Made by a program: the position numbers and the translations under genes. 64,000 bases of DNA from the NCBI GenBank assembly GCA_004321915.1, contig SCQE01000068.1, forward strand, positions 33,916-97,915, in the 5' to 3' direction. Each line of letters begins with the position of its first letter. Position 1 is the first letter of the stretch. The DNA comes from Nitrospirota bacterium. GTDB lineage: Bacteria > Nitrospirota > Thermodesulfovibrionia > Thermodesulfovibrionales > Dissulfurispiraceae. This document shows, piece after piece, positions 15,706 to 24,938 of the stretch. Below the pieces are notes generated by a model. That model had not been told where the DNA came from. It saw only the letters and a program-made list of their open reading frames with translations, and made no database searches.

Positions 15706-16752
15706 TCAGGTCTTTTTTTTCACAGCCTTGATGCTGAATCCGATAAGGAGGATCATGCCGATTACGATGCCCGAACCGACCATGCCCGACAAGGATTTGC
15801 CGGACTCGACGTTTGGCCAGACCTCGGCTTTTTCCCCTGCCCCGGCGCTTTCCGTTTTTTCTCCGGTTTTTCTGAAACTATAATCAGGGAGAAAAGAGGT
15901 GGCTTCTTGCACCCTTTTCAGCGAATGCGTTATGCCCTGTGGCTGTTCCGGAAGTTCCGGCTTGCCGAAAGTCTTTTCTATGGACCATTCAAGGCCGTCC
16001 GGGTTTGCAGAAGCAAACCAAGAGAGCGTTCCGCCGGTCAGCAAAGCCGCAACCGATAAGCCGACCAAGACATTTCTAAGCGATACTCCGGCGGCAATCG
16101 GGCGGGTTGAAAAGGCGCTTTCGATGATCTCAGGCCGCGCAGATTTTATGAAATTTATGACCCCCGCCGTTACAAAACCTTCGACTATCCCTATGCCTAG
16201 GTGAATAGGCTGCATCAATAAAACGAATGTGTTGAAGGGCAGTTCGCTCCGGCCCGACAGCAACGTCTGAAGGACCACTGAAAAAGCGCCTAACTGCAGA
16301 CCGACCACCCCGCTTATCATTGCGGCGGCAGTAATCCGTCCGGACGTGGCCCCTGAACCGGCTAAAGGTTTATAAATCAGCGGATAGGCGATGAAGCAGG
16401 GGTATATGCCGAGGTTCCAGATATTGCATCCGAGCGCAAGAAGGCCCCCGTCTGCGAAGAAAAGGGCCTGCACCGTAAGGACCGAGGCCATGACTACAAA
16501 CGCAGCGTAAGGGCCGAGCACTATAGAAAGTATCATTCCCCCGCCGAGATGTCCGCTCGAACCTGTAGCAGGAATCGTGAAATTGATCATCTGCGCTGCG
16601 AATATAAAAGCCCCTAGAACACCCATAAGCGGGACCATTTTTTCGTCCATGGTCTCTTTCAGCTTCTTGGAGCAATATGCGATTGCAGCTAAAGTCCCTG
16701 CCCAAAATGTTGCTCCGGCTGCAGGTGAAAGTAAAGCATCCGCCATGTGCAT
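15706..16752 (-). CDS. cbiM: CbiM fused to PDGLE (CbiN/NikN-like) domain: Ni/Co substrate-binding component
   Basis: 348 residues. The N-terminus MHMADALLSP is the metal-site opening of CbiM/NikM, in which the N-terminal amine and His2 are ligands; this fixes the start at 16752. A second conserved His lies in SSGHLGGGM (about residue 67). About seven spans occupy residues 1-220. The C-terminal part (about 228-345) has NPDGLEWSIE and a final membrane span, the PDGLE domain normally found in separate CbiN/NikN. Such fusions occur in nickel systems. Without urease, cobalamin or hydrogenase genes nearby, Ni versus Co is undecided. Confidence 0.94.
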   Translation of the reverse strand: MHMADALLSPAAGATFWAGTLAAIAYCSKKLKETMDEKMVPLMGVLGAFIFAAQMINFTIPATGSSGHLGGGMILSIVLGPYAAFVVMASVLTVQALFFADGGLLALGCNIWNLGIYPCFIAYPLIYKPLAGSGATSGRITAAAMISGVVGLQLGAFSVVLQTLLSGRSELPFNTFVLLMQPIHLGIGIVEGFVTAGVINFIKSARPEIIESAFSTRPIAAGVSLRNVLVGLSVAALLTGGTLSWFASANPDGLEWSIEKTFGKPELPEQPQGITHSLKRVQEATSFLPDYSFRKTGEKTESAGAGEKAEVWPNVESGKSLSGMVGSGIVIGMILLIGFSIKAVKKKT

Positions 16753-16773
16753 AACTATTCGCCCTTTTGATCC

Positions 16774-18117
16774 TTATTGGAAGCTTACGCCCATTTTCAT
16801 AAAGACCTCATCGTTCTTTCCGCCCATAATCAGTTTCTGTGAGGGATGCAGTCTGTAGTTGGTGTGTCTGTATTCCGAGGCCACAAAAGCTGAAAGGCCT
16901 TTTTTCTCGTCTTTATAGAAAGTATATGTCCCGCCTGCGCTGTATCTGTTGTCCACAGACCATGTCCTCGATTTTTCGGCTATTCCTCCGTCATCGAAGT
17001 CCTCGTACCTGACCGCTAATTCAAGCGGGTCTGTAACACTGTAAGCTGCTCCCAAAACCAGTATCCGCTCTTTGAAGCTGTCGCTGAACAAAGCGCCGGC
17101 TGTTGTGTCCCAGTACCTCTCTCTGCTCAATGCCTTCATATACTCCGCCTCGACGGTCAGGCCCTTTATGAAAATGCAGTTGTATTTTGCGTTTAAGCCC
17201 ATGGTAGTATTGCGCTTGCTGTGGCCCGGCTCCGATATGTAAGAGGCTCCGAGTGACAGGCGGTCTTTGAACGGGCTAAACTGTGCGGCCAGAATGTACG
17301 AGTTGACCTCATTGGTCTGCTGTGCAACAGGCATGACACTTCCGGTGGATGCCCTTCTGATGTTATTGTTTGCGTTTGTTTCGTCAAAAAGCCTTGACTG
17401 AAATAGATGCGTCTGGTGCTCCTCCCCCTTGTAAGCCGTAGCGGACAAATCCAGATCCAGAGGCCCGGTAACGCCTACGGTCAAGCCGACCTTTTTGGTC
17501 TCGTAAGCGTCCTGAGTCATGGGGTCGGTCACAAGATGGTTGTAAAACGCGCCGAAGGGCTGCGTGCGCTTGCCCACAACCGCATAAAGCGGAAAGCCCT
17601 CTTTCTTTGCGGTGATTATGGCCTGATCGACTTTAGTGTCTTCGTTGTTGTTCGCGTTATTGACGCTGTCGCCTATCCACTCCGAGTTGAGCGTTATATT
17701 TGTGGTGAGCCATTCGTTAATGCCGGCCTGCAGGCCTATTTCGGTCTTTCTCAGATAGAGGTCAGAGGTTGAATCGTAGCCTGTATTCCCGAACGCCATG
17801 TTCCTGTGCCTTCTCCACCTGTATTCGCCTTGGACCGTGCCCGAGAATTTTAGGCGTTTGGCCCATTCGGCCGCGTCGGATTCTTTCTTCTTCTCGACCT
17901 CGGCAATGACCTCTTTTTTAATCTCTTCTTTCATCTTTGCGCTCTCTTCGCCTTTTGCGGTCTCTTTGAGCTCTTTTTTCAGCTCCTGATATTCCGCCTC
18001 GGTTATAACGCCTTTCTTGATGAGCAGTTTGAGTATAAGGTCCGCCTCGCCGGCGAAAGAGAGTGAGGCCGCAAACAAAAAGGCGGCTGCCGTAAGGATC
18101 GATAAATATTTTTTCAT
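16774..18117 (-). CDS. Outer-membrane porin-like protein heading the Ni/Co uptake operon
   Basis: 447 residues. Signal peptide at about 1-22 (SLSFA cleavage). Then a short helical module, ADLILKLLIKKGVITEAEY, which resembles the peptidoglycan- or coil-anchoring segment of LbtU-like porins. A Lys/Glu coiled coil follows (about 45-85), then a beta-barrel with alternating aromatic strands and a terminal FQ. It lies 21 nt upstream of cbiM in the same direction, so it is probably the outer-membrane gate for Ni or Co. That role is inference from operon context. The promoter and leader structure lie just upstream. Confidence 0.83.
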   Translation of the reverse strand: MKKYLSILTAAAFLFAASLSFAGEADLILKLLIKKGVITEAEYQELKKELKETAKGEESAKMKEEIKKEVIAEVEKKKESDAAEWAKRLKFSGTVQGEYRWRRHRNMAFGNTGYDSTSDLYLRKTEIGLQAGINEWLTTNITLNSEWIGDSVNNANNNEDTKVDQAIITAKKEGFPLYAVVGKRTQPFGAFYNHLVTDPMTQDAYETKKVGLTVGVTGPLDLDLSATAYKGEEHQTHLFQSRLFDETNANNNIRRASTGSVMPVAQQTNEVNSYILAAQFSPFKDRLSLGASYISEPGHSKRNTTMGLNAKYNCIFIKGLTVEAEYMKALSRERYWDTTAGALFSDSFKERILVLGAAYSVTDPLELAVRYEDFDDGGIAEKSRTWSVDNRYSAGGTYTFYKDEKKGLSAFVASEYRHTNYRLHPSQKLIMGGKNDEVFMKMGVSFQ

Positions 18118-18128
18118 TATGCCCCCTG

Positions 18129-18182
18129 AAATAAAAATGCCACGAACGCTTGGGGACCTTCAGATCCGCTCGCCTTCGTGGC
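18129..18182 (-). ncRNA. Structured 5' leader of the Ni/Co operon, possible attenuator
   Basis: On the transcript, GCCACGAA (18175-18182) pairs with UUCGUGGC (18139-18146). Inside is a second stem GGAUC-UGAA-GGUCC, flanked by an asymmetric internal loop rich in G and C. The outer stem is followed at once by AUUUUUAUUU and then the ribosome site. Hairpin plus U-run between promoter and first gene is the form of a transcription attenuator. It does not match the four-helix NiCo riboswitch. Confidence 0.45.
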
Positions 18183-18192
18183 TTGACTGAAA

Positions 18193-18221
18193 ATTTATCA
18201 AATAGGGTCTTGCTTTGTCAA
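18193..18221 (-). promoter_or_regulatory. Sigma-70 promoter of Ni/Co uptake operon
   Basis: On the minus strand: perfect TTGACA (18216-18221), 17-bp spacer, ATAAAT (18193-18198). Expected transcription start is near 18186, so the RNA would begin almost directly with the leader hairpin. Confidence 0.7.
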
Positions 18222-18258
18222 GGGACCGGCAAAAACGATTACATGACCCGGACAGTCG

Positions 18259-18840
18259 CTATATTGATTGCTCGTTAAACAAGATACTGTAAGAAGATAT
18301 TCCTTTTGAAAAAGTCCTGTTTCTCGGCAACCCATAATCGGATTTGCTGCGATACTCTCTATCATATTTATACACCGGCTGAAGCTCGAGATAATGAGGC
18401 CCGCCTTCTTTTACGGTTAGGCTAAACTCTTTTGAATACTCGTCTTCAGGGAGTCCGATAAAGAATTTATGCGTACCGGCTGAAAGTATTATCCTTTTAT
18501 AAAGCTTATATTTTATACCGTCACCCGCTTCAGGATTATTTGATTTGTAGCCATCGGCATACTTCGGAAGGTTATCCTGCATCCCCTGAGACTTCCATGT
18601 TACTGCTTGACCGTCAATGTTAATCACAAACGGATATTCCGGCCGCAACCCTTCTTTTTTAATAGAAGCTTTGATTATCAATATCGCCTGTCCTTTTTGC
18701 ACTTGCCCTTCTTCGGCAAATACGTTTGTCTTGGCGCTTTTCGCTTTTTCTAAAATCTGACCCTTGCCTGACATGTCAAAACCATAGCTAAGTGTTACGC
18801 AAAGAACTACCGCCATAAAAGCAACGCCGATTCGTTTCAT
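18259..18840 (-). CDS. Secreted protein of unknown function, end of metal efflux operon
   Basis: 193 residues with an N-terminal signal peptide (MKRIGV, hydrophobic core to about residue 21). The mature part is beta-rich (for example KGQAILIIKASIKKEG, ITYEAGTHKFF-like segments) and may be an immunoglobulin-like or C-terminal beta-sandwich fold; no family is recognised. An upstream in-frame ATG (18885) lacks a ribosome site, while 18840 has GGAGGG. It lies 53 nt after the PII-like gene and probably belongs to the same transcript, which suggests a periplasmic accessory role in metal handling (inference). Confidence 0.7.
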   Translation of the reverse strand: MKRIGVAFMAVVLCVTLSYGFDMSGKGQILEKAKSAKTNVFAEEGQVQKGQAILIIKASIKKEGLRPEYPFVINIDGQAVTWKSQGMQDNLPKYADGYKSNNPEAGDGIKYKLYKRIILSAGTHKFFIGLPEDEYSKEFSLTVKEGGPHYLELQPVYKYDREYRSKSDYGLPRNRTFSKGISSYSILFNEQSI

Positions 18841-18893
18841 TTTGTCCCTCCATATCTGTTGTATTGTATTGCCGTTTATTTTCATAATGGATT

Positions 18894-19223
18894 TTAAGCG
18901 TTAATCGCTCCCTTTCCTATTTTGATCGCCTGCTGCACATTAAGGACATATATTTTGCCGTCGCCCCTAATGCCTGTATAAGCGACCTCATTAACAATCG
19001 AAATAAGCTTATCGGCGAGGTCGTCATTGCAGAATATTTCTATTCGTGCATAAGGCGCAAAATCCAATAGACTGTCTATTTTGCAGGCATGTTCCTGTCC
19101 CTCTCTTCTGCCAAACCCCTTTACTTCAGAAACGCTGATACCCCTTAGCCCTTCAACTTTTTGAAGGGCCAAGGTGACATCCGACAACTTGTGAGGCTTG
19201 ATGTAGGCTATGATTTCTTTCAT
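18894..19223 (-). CDS. PII-like signalling protein linked to RND efflux
   Basis: 109 residues with the PII fold. The opening is KEIIAYIKPHKLSDVTLAL and the closing signature is TGIRGDGKIYVLNV, as in GlnB/GlnK. The T-loop region (GFGRREGQEHACKIDSLLDF) is different in sequence from nitrogen-control PII proteins, lacks the uridylylation tyrosine context, and holds a cysteine. PII-like genes adjacent to CzcA-type pumps are known in several phyla. Here it follows czcA by 11 nt. A role in sensing metal or nucleotide to tune the pump is likely but inferred. Confidence 0.87.
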   Translation of the reverse strand: MKEIIAYIKPHKLSDVTLALQKVEGLRGISVSEVKGFGRREGQEHACKIDSLLDFAPYARIEIFCNDDLADKLISIVNEVAYTGIRGDGKIYVLNVQQAIKIGKGAINA

Positions 19224-19234
19224 CTGTTCTCCTC

Positions 19235-22200
19235 CTATTTCATAACGGTTTCTTCTTCGGGATTTATAGCAAACCAGCGGTATAATGACGGTATAACTAA
19301 AAGCGTAAGGGCTGTTGATGTAACAAGCCCCCCAATCACTACCGTTGCAAGAGGACGCTGGACCTCACTGCCTGTGCCGCCTGACAACACCATAGGAATC
19401 AGTCCAAGCGCAGCCGCCAGCGCAGTCATAAGCACAGGCCGCAGCCTCATGCAAGCGCCCTGAATACAGGTTTCATCCATAGGCATTCCTTTCCTTAAAA
19501 GTTGATTCAGGTATGTAACAAGGACCATGCCGTTTGCAAGGGCGATACCGAAGAGGGCTATAAAGCCTACCGATGCGGGCACAGAAAGGTTCTGCTGCGT
19601 AATCCATAAGCCCACCACGCCCCCTACGAGGGCAAGGGGAATGTTGAGCAATATCAGAAACGAGTTCTTCATCGAATTGAACGACGAGTATAGCAGCAGA
19701 AAGACGATCAGCAGCGTAACTGGGATTACAAGGGTCAAACGCTTATTGGCCTCTTTCTGCAACTCGAACTGTCCGCCCCAACTCATGAGGTATCCGGGAG
19801 GAAGTTTGACTTTGGCATCTATCGCCTTCTGCGCATCCTTAACAAAAGAACCTATGTCACGGTTCCGTACATTGCACTGAACGGTTATGAATCGTTGGTT
19901 ATGTTCGCGTGTAACCTGTCTCGGTCCGATGAGCTCTTCAATCTTTGCCAGTTCGGACAGAGGGACCCTTGGGCCTCCGGGCGCAGGAACAAGAATATTG
20001 CCGATAACCTCCGCGCTGACTCTTGCCTCAGGTGCGTATCGGACAAAGATATCAAAGCGCTTTATGCCTTCAAAAACCTGCCCCGCTTTGTCACCCCCGA
20101 CAGCGGTACGAATGATCTCCTGAACATCCTCGACATTTATCCCATACCGTGAGATAGCCTGACGGTTTATTGTAATGCGGAGCTGAGGCGTTCCTGACAC
20201 TTGGTCCTTCTGCACATCGGCAGCGCCCGGCACCTTCCGTATAACCTCTTCGATGGCTTCAGCCTGCTCCTTAAGCTCCTCCATGTCCGGGCCGAATATC
20301 TTTATTGCGAGGTCAGCTTTAATACCGGTAAGAAGTTCGTCAACCGCCGCCGCAATCGGCTGAGTGAAGTTGAACTGGACACCCGGAAAGTTTTCGAACT
20401 CCTCGCCCATCTTAAAATACAACTCTTCAAGACTCTTGGCGGATGTCCATTGATTTTTCGGCTTAAGCTCCACAAAGGCCTCGGCGCTGTTGACAGGGTC
20501 TGCATGTGCTCCTACTTCTCCCCTGCCGACCCTTGTAACAACTCTTTTTACCTCCGGGAATTTTGACATAAGTCTTTTCTCAAATCTGAGCATAGTATCT
20601 CTCGACTCTTCGATTGATATTGAAGGGGCCATTGTTGCTCGTACTAGAAGGTCTCCCTCGTTCAGCCTCGGCACAAATTCCGAGCCGAGCAGCATGTATA
20701 ATAGACAGCCAATAACAAGAAGGCTTGCAGAGAGAATGACCGCTGATTTAGGGTTCCGAACAAAATACGACACAGCGGGTTTGTAATGCTTTAGGAGCCG
20801 GCGCAGAACAAACACCTCTTTGTGCTCCCCGGAGGTTGTCGGCTTTTTCATAATAAGGCTTGCCAGCACAGGCACAAAAAGCACAGCAAAGATCAGAGAG
20901 CCTAACATCGCATAGGACATTGTTTGCGCAAGGGGTTTGAATGTTTTCCCTTCAACTCCCTGCAGCGTAAAGAGAGGCAAAAATACTATTACGATTATTA
21001 ACAGGGAAAACAGTATCGGTCTTGCCACTTCAATGCAGGACCGGGCCACAATATGCATCGTTGGCTCGTTAGGATCTGCATCCCTCAGATGGCTGTCTAT
21101 ATTTTCGACCATGACAACAGCTCCGTCAACCAACAACCCGAGTGCAATGGCAAGTCCGCCAAGAGACATAAGGTTTGCCGAGATGTTGAAATACCACATA
21201 AGCAGAAATGCAAAAGCCAGAGAAAACGGGATTGCGGCAAGTACGACAACGCTGGGTCTCAGACCTCCGAGCATGACCAGCTGGATAATGACTATAAGGA
21301 TACCCGCCTCGATAAGCGCCGTGGTAACTGTCTGAATGCATTTCTTCACAAGAGTTGCCTGATCATAATACGCAACGACTTTTACGCCTTGAGGAAGCAC
21401 CTTGTTGATCTCTGCCATTTTTGCTTTCACATCGGCGATGACCGTAGAGGTATTTGTCCCGATAAGTTTAAGCACCATACCGACGACAGCCTCTCCTTTA
21501 CCGTTCATTGTGGCAAGTCCTCGACGGATTTCGCCGCCTATAACAATTTTCGCAACGTGGCTGAGGAATACAGGAGTTCCCTTTTTGGATTTCAGGACGA
21601 TAGCCTCAAGATCGCTTATCTTCTCCGCAAGCCCTACCGAGCGGACAATGTATTCTTCTGCGTTTTTGACTATGAACTGAGCGCCTACATTAGAGTTGTT
21701 GGCCTTAATTGCCGCTATCACTTCTTTGAGAGAGATATCATATCTAAGAAGGTCCTGCGGCCGCACCTGAACATGGAACTGTTTGACTTCGCCTCCAAGC
21801 GAAAGAACTTCTGTCACGCCCGAGACTGTCTGGAGGTTAAACTTTATAAGCCAATCCTGAATCTCTCTCATCTCTTCCGGAGATCTCTTGCCTGTTTCGT
21901 CTTCCAAAACATAGAAGAGTATCTGTCCGAGCCCTGTGGAAATCGGCCCCATTTCCGGCTTGCCGAACCCCTCGGGTATTTCTTCACGCGCGTGCTGCAG
22001 CCGTTCGTTTACGAGCTGCCGTGCAAAGTATGTATCCGTTCCATCCTTGAAGTAAATATTAACGACCGACAAGCCGAAATTCGATACCGACCTGATTTCT
22101 TTAAGCTCGGGGAGCCCTGCCATTGCAGCCTCAACAGGATAGGTGACATACTTTTCGACCTCTTCAGGCGCAAGTCCTTCTGTCTCTGTAAAGACCTGAA

Positions 22201-22336
22201 CCAGATTCGGCGTTACATCAGGGAAAGCGTCAACGGGAAGCTTGATATAACTGTAATAACCGGCTGCAAGGATTAGTATGCCGAGCACCCCCATAAGCAA
22301 ACGGTTCTGTAGAACAAAGTGTATAATTTTCTGCAT
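19235..22336 (-). CDS. czcA: Heavy-metal RND efflux pump, CzcA/CusA family
   Basis: 1033-residue inner-membrane pump with 12 spans in the RND layout: one at residues 10-28, six at about 335-535, one at about 535-555, and the rest after 860. The substrate-defining motif on TM4 reads IALGLLVDGAVVMVEN: the Asp and Glu of DGAxxxxEN are present, but the preceding Asp of the CzcA DFG motif is Ala-Leu-Gly. This blurs the usual divalent (Zn/Co/Cd) versus monovalent (Cu/Ag) prediction. It works with the CzcB and CzcC genes upstream to export metal from periplasm or cytoplasm to the outside. Confidence 0.95.
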   Translation of the reverse strand: MQKIIHFVLQNRLLMGVLGILILAAGYYSYIKLPVDAFPDVTPNLVQVFTETEGLAPEEVEKYVTYPVEAAMAGLPELKEIRSVSNFGLSVVNIYFKDGTDTYFARQLVNERLQHAREEIPEGFGKPEMGPISTGLGQILFYVLEDETGKRSPEEMREIQDWLIKFNLQTVSGVTEVLSLGGEVKQFHVQVRPQDLLRYDISLKEVIAAIKANNSNVGAQFIVKNAEEYIVRSVGLAEKISDLEAIVLKSKKGTPVFLSHVAKIVIGGEIRRGLATMNGKGEAVVGMVLKLIGTNTSTVIADVKAKMAEINKVLPQGVKVVAYYDQATLVKKCIQTVTTALIEAGILIVIIQLVMLGGLRPSVVVLAAIPFSLAFAFLLMWYFNISANLMSLGGLAIALGLLVDGAVVMVENIDSHLRDADPNEPTMHIVARSCIEVARPILFSLLIIVIVFLPLFTLQGVEGKTFKPLAQTMSYAMLGSLIFAVLFVPVLASLIMKKPTTSGEHKEVFVLRRLLKHYKPAVSYFVRNPKSAVILSASLLVIGCLLYMLLGSEFVPRLNEGDLLVRATMAPSISIEESRDTMLRFEKRLMSKFPEVKRVVTRVGRGEVGAHADPVNSAEAFVELKPKNQWTSAKSLEELYFKMGEEFENFPGVQFNFTQPIAAAVDELLTGIKADLAIKIFGPDMEELKEQAEAIEEVIRKVPGAADVQKDQVSGTPQLRITINRQAISRYGINVEDVQEIIRTAVGGDKAGQVFEGIKRFDIFVRYAPEARVSAEVIGNILVPAPGGPRVPLSELAKIEELIGPRQVTREHNQRFITVQCNVRNRDIGSFVKDAQKAIDAKVKLPPGYLMSWGGQFELQKEANKRLTLVIPVTLLIVFLLLYSSFNSMKNSFLILLNIPLALVGGVVGLWITQQNLSVPASVGFIALFGIALANGMVLVTYLNQLLRKGMPMDETCIQGACMRLRPVLMTALAAALGLIPMVLSGGTGSEVQRPLATVVIGGLVTSTALTLLVIPSLYRWFAINPEEETVMK

Positions 22337-22351
22337 GTCCTGACCTCCCGT

Positions 22352-23572
22352 TTAGTGGTTGCTATGTCCGTCGCCGAATGCGCCCTTGGACATTTGGGCT
22401 TTGAGCGTAAAGCCGCCCTTGGCAACATATTTCTGCCCATTCGCTAAACCCGAAATAACTTCAACATGGGTATCGCTGCTTCTGCCGAGCGTCACAACCT
22501 GCGGTTTAAATCCTTCTTCCGTCTGCACAAAGACTTCAGATTTGCCGCCTTCTGATGTGATTGCTGTTTTGGGTATGAGCACCGGTACAGACACCTCAGC
22601 AACCGCAAGTTTAGCCGTCACAAAAAGTCCCGGTCTAAGAAGGTCTTTAGCATTCGGCAATACAACCCGCGCAATTGCGGTCCTTGTCTCCTGTCCCGTC
22701 ACCGGAGATATATAAGAGATTGAACCTTTTGCATCCGGGATTCCACTGCCTGCTGAAATAATCACATGCTGTCCTTTTTTTACATGAAGCATATCTTTTT
22801 GATAAACGCTTATATTCACCCATACAGAACTCATGTCCGCTATTACGAAAGCTGCGGTATCGTCCTTCAGCGCTGCACCCAAGGAAATATGTTTTTCTAT
22901 TAGTGTGCCGCTGAAAGGAGCTTTCATTTCATAGCGGGTAAAGCTCATATTGGACTGCGTGGGCAAAGCTGACAGATCCTGAGCGGTAAAACCAAGGGCG
23001 TAAAGCTTTTGCTCCGAAGATCTCAACTCGATCTGGGCTTCGGCAAATGCCTTTCCGGCATCGAGGTAATCGAGTTCCGGAGAGATTTTCTTTTTATAAA
23101 GCGTCTCCTCCCGCTTCAGGTTGGTTTGCGCTATCTCCATTCGCTTTAGGGCAGTAAGGTATGCGGCTTTTGAATCGGACATCTCTTTGCTGTCAAGAAC
23201 CGCGAGAACGTCGCCGGCCCTAACTTGATCGCCAAGGTTTTTCGATACCGTTCTGACAACACCCGACACTCGGGGGACAATACTCACTAACCTGTCCGCA
23301 TTCGGGGTTATCTCTCCGGGCAGCTCTATCTGTACAGCCATTCTTCCCTGTCCGGCTTCTTTAATCTCTATGCCGAATTCTTTTATATCATCGGCATGCA
23401 GTTTGACTATCTTCTCGTCATCGTGGCGCTCCTTGTCTTCCTTGTGATTCTCTTTAGATGCTTTTTCAGGCGAATGCGCCTCTTTCTTTGCTCCTGTGGC
23501 CGAATATCTAAAGCCTATGCCGGCCATAATAGCGGCCGCTATTATAAGGACAGCGATGTATTTGATTTTCAT
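22352..23572 (-). CDS. czcB: Periplasmic adaptor (membrane fusion) protein, CzcB family
   Basis: 406 residues. N-terminal signal or anchor (residues 5-25), then a His/Lys/Glu-rich stretch (about 30-55) that may bind metal. Next comes the barrel-sandwich/lipoyl region (VPRVSGVVRTVSKNLGDQVRAGDVLAVL), a helical hairpin (about 135-190), the lipoyl return half (MKAPFSGTLIEKHISLGAAL), a beta-barrel and a membrane-proximal domain. It ends in a His-containing tail (GDGHSNH). It bridges CzcA and CzcC; gaps of 15-20 nt to its neighbours show one operon. Confidence 0.94.
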   Translation of the reverse strand: MKIKYIAVLIIAAAIMAGIGFRYSATGAKKEAHSPEKASKENHKEDKERHDDEKIVKLHADDIKEFGIEIKEAGQGRMAVQIELPGEITPNADRLVSIVPRVSGVVRTVSKNLGDQVRAGDVLAVLDSKEMSDSKAAYLTALKRMEIAQTNLKREETLYKKKISPELDYLDAGKAFAEAQIELRSSEQKLYALGFTAQDLSALPTQSNMSFTRYEMKAPFSGTLIEKHISLGAALKDDTAAFVIADMSSVWVNISVYQKDMLHVKKGQHVIISAGSGIPDAKGSISYISPVTGQETRTAIARVVLPNAKDLLRPGLFVTAKLAVAEVSVPVLIPKTAITSEGGKSEVFVQTEEGFKPQVVTLGRSSDTHVEVISGLANGQKYVAKGGFTLKAQMSKGAFGDGHSNH

Positions 23573-23592
23573 ATCTGTCTTTCCTCCAATTT

Positions 23593-24855
23593 CTATTGCC
23601 CTGACTGATGGATGTTTGGGCCCGCGCCGGTCAGTCTTTCTATGTCGGCAGCGGCCTTGCTGTATGAGACAAGAGACTCGATGTACTGTTTTTTAGACTC
23701 AAATAAAGTTCTCTGTGCATCGAGAAACTCAAGGTGGCCGAATTTCCCGTATTTATAGCCCTCATGTACAGACTCATATGCCCTCTGTAGAGAAGGCAGT
23801 ATTTTGTCTTTTAAAGCAGCAGCCTCCGACATCGCCCCTGACAAAGCCAGATAAGCATCCGCCAGCAATGTCTTAGTTTTTAGATGTGCCGCTTCCCGCT
23901 CCTTTTTAGCTTTTTCAAGCCTGTTTTCGGCTTCGGCCACTGCGCCGCTGTTCAGATTGAAAAAAGGCAGAGGCACGGACATGCCAAAAATTAGAGCGGT
24001 TTCTTTTCCGTTAAAACGTTTAATCCCTCCACTTATAGATGGGTCGGGTATTCGATTTGCTTTCTCAAGAGACAGAGCAGCTTCTCGTTGAGCAATTTCC
24101 GTATCCCATTTAATTACATCAGGATTTTTGTTCGCAAGCGTTTCGATTTGTTCAAGTGACATATCAGAAGGTCCAACCTTAAGCTGATAGTCCGCTTTTG
24201 AAAAAGGTGTTCCGCTATCACCAAGCGCAAAAGCCAAACGCTTTCGTGCCGCAATAAGTGAGCCTTTAGTGCGCTCAAGTTCAAGATTTGCTTTTGCCAG
24301 CTCAACCGAGGCTTTGACCTCATCTATCGGGGATGCTTTGCCTGCCTGTACCCGGGCCGATGCCGTGTTAAAAGAGTGTTCGGCAAGCCGATATAGTTCT
24401 TCGGATACTATTAACTTTTCCTGCGCAGCAACAACATCAATGAACATTTTTGTGGTTTCATTTATAACATCAAGTTTCTTTGCTTCATAATCCCAGCGTG
24501 AGATATCGCGGTCAATCGAAGCCGCCCGGACTCTCTTTGTGCGCTTTCCCCCTAACTCTACCTGCTGACTGACCGACCATGAAAATTCGGCCTCAACAAA
24601 ACCTTGACGGTCTCGCGAACCTCCGAAATTGTCCATTCCAAATTCGAGCTGTGGGTTTTGTAATACGCCTGACTGCACAATTTTAGCTCCCTTTGCTTTG
24701 ACCTCAAACGAAGCGGCCGCAAGTTCAGGATGCTTTTCGATGGCTATAGTGATTGCCTGCTCAAGCGTTAATTCTTTTGTTTCAGCGGCAACGGGTGATA
24801 TGACCATGAGTACGATGAACAAAGCACTCGCAACAGGATAAAAAATTCGACCCAT
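23593..24855 (-). CDS. czcC: Outer-membrane efflux channel, CzcC/TolC family
   Basis: 420 residues. Signal peptide at about 1-24 (PVAAETKEL). Two OEP repeats of long amphipathic helices (about 30-220 and 230-410), with the family-typical LEQAITIAIEKHPELAAA near the N-terminus and Asn/Pro turns at the aperture. It forms the outer-membrane duct for the RND pump. It starts 83 nt after the small Cys protein, with a stable hairpin in between (24900-24926). Confidence 0.93.
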   Translation of the reverse strand: MGRIFYPVASALFIVLMVISPVAAETKELTLEQAITIAIEKHPELAAASFEVKAKGAKIVQSGVLQNPQLEFGMDNFGGSRDRQGFVEAEFSWSVSQQVELGGKRTKRVRAASIDRDISRWDYEAKKLDVINETTKMFIDVVAAQEKLIVSEELYRLAEHSFNTASARVQAGKASPIDEVKASVELAKANLELERTKGSLIAARKRLAFALGDSGTPFSKADYQLKVGPSDMSLEQIETLANKNPDVIKWDTEIAQREAALSLEKANRIPDPSISGGIKRFNGKETALIFGMSVPLPFFNLNSGAVAEAENRLEKAKKEREAAHLKTKTLLADAYLALSGAMSEAAALKDKILPSLQRAYESVHEGYKYGKFGHLEFLDAQRTLFESKKQYIESLVSYSKAAADIERLTGAGPNIHQSGQ

Positions 24856-24899
24856 AAAATATAAACCTCCTTAGGTGTTCTATCGAATAAAGACGGAAC

Positions 24900-24926
24900 T
24901 CCTGCGCCAAATAAAAATGCGCAGGA
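24900..24926. repeat. Intergenic hairpin between the small Cys protein gene and czcC
   Basis: TCCTGCGC (24900-24907) pairs with GCGCAGGA (24919-24926), with an 11-nt A/T-rich loop. No U-tract follows in either direction, so it is more likely an mRNA processing or stability element setting relative levels in the operon than a terminator. Confidence 0.5.
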
Positions 24927-24938
24927 AAAGGAGGATTC

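Noticed and set aside
18129..18182. Leader as a known NiCo (czcD) or cobalamin riboswitch
   Set aside because: It lacks the G-rich four-way junction of NiCo RNA and the B12 box; only a new or non-riboswitch element remains possible.
21053..22276. 407-codon plus-strand frame
   Set aside because: Fully antisense to czcA, no recognisable motif.
24900..24926. Hairpin as an intrinsic terminator
   Set aside because: No U-tract on either side, and czcC downstream clearly belongs to the same operon.
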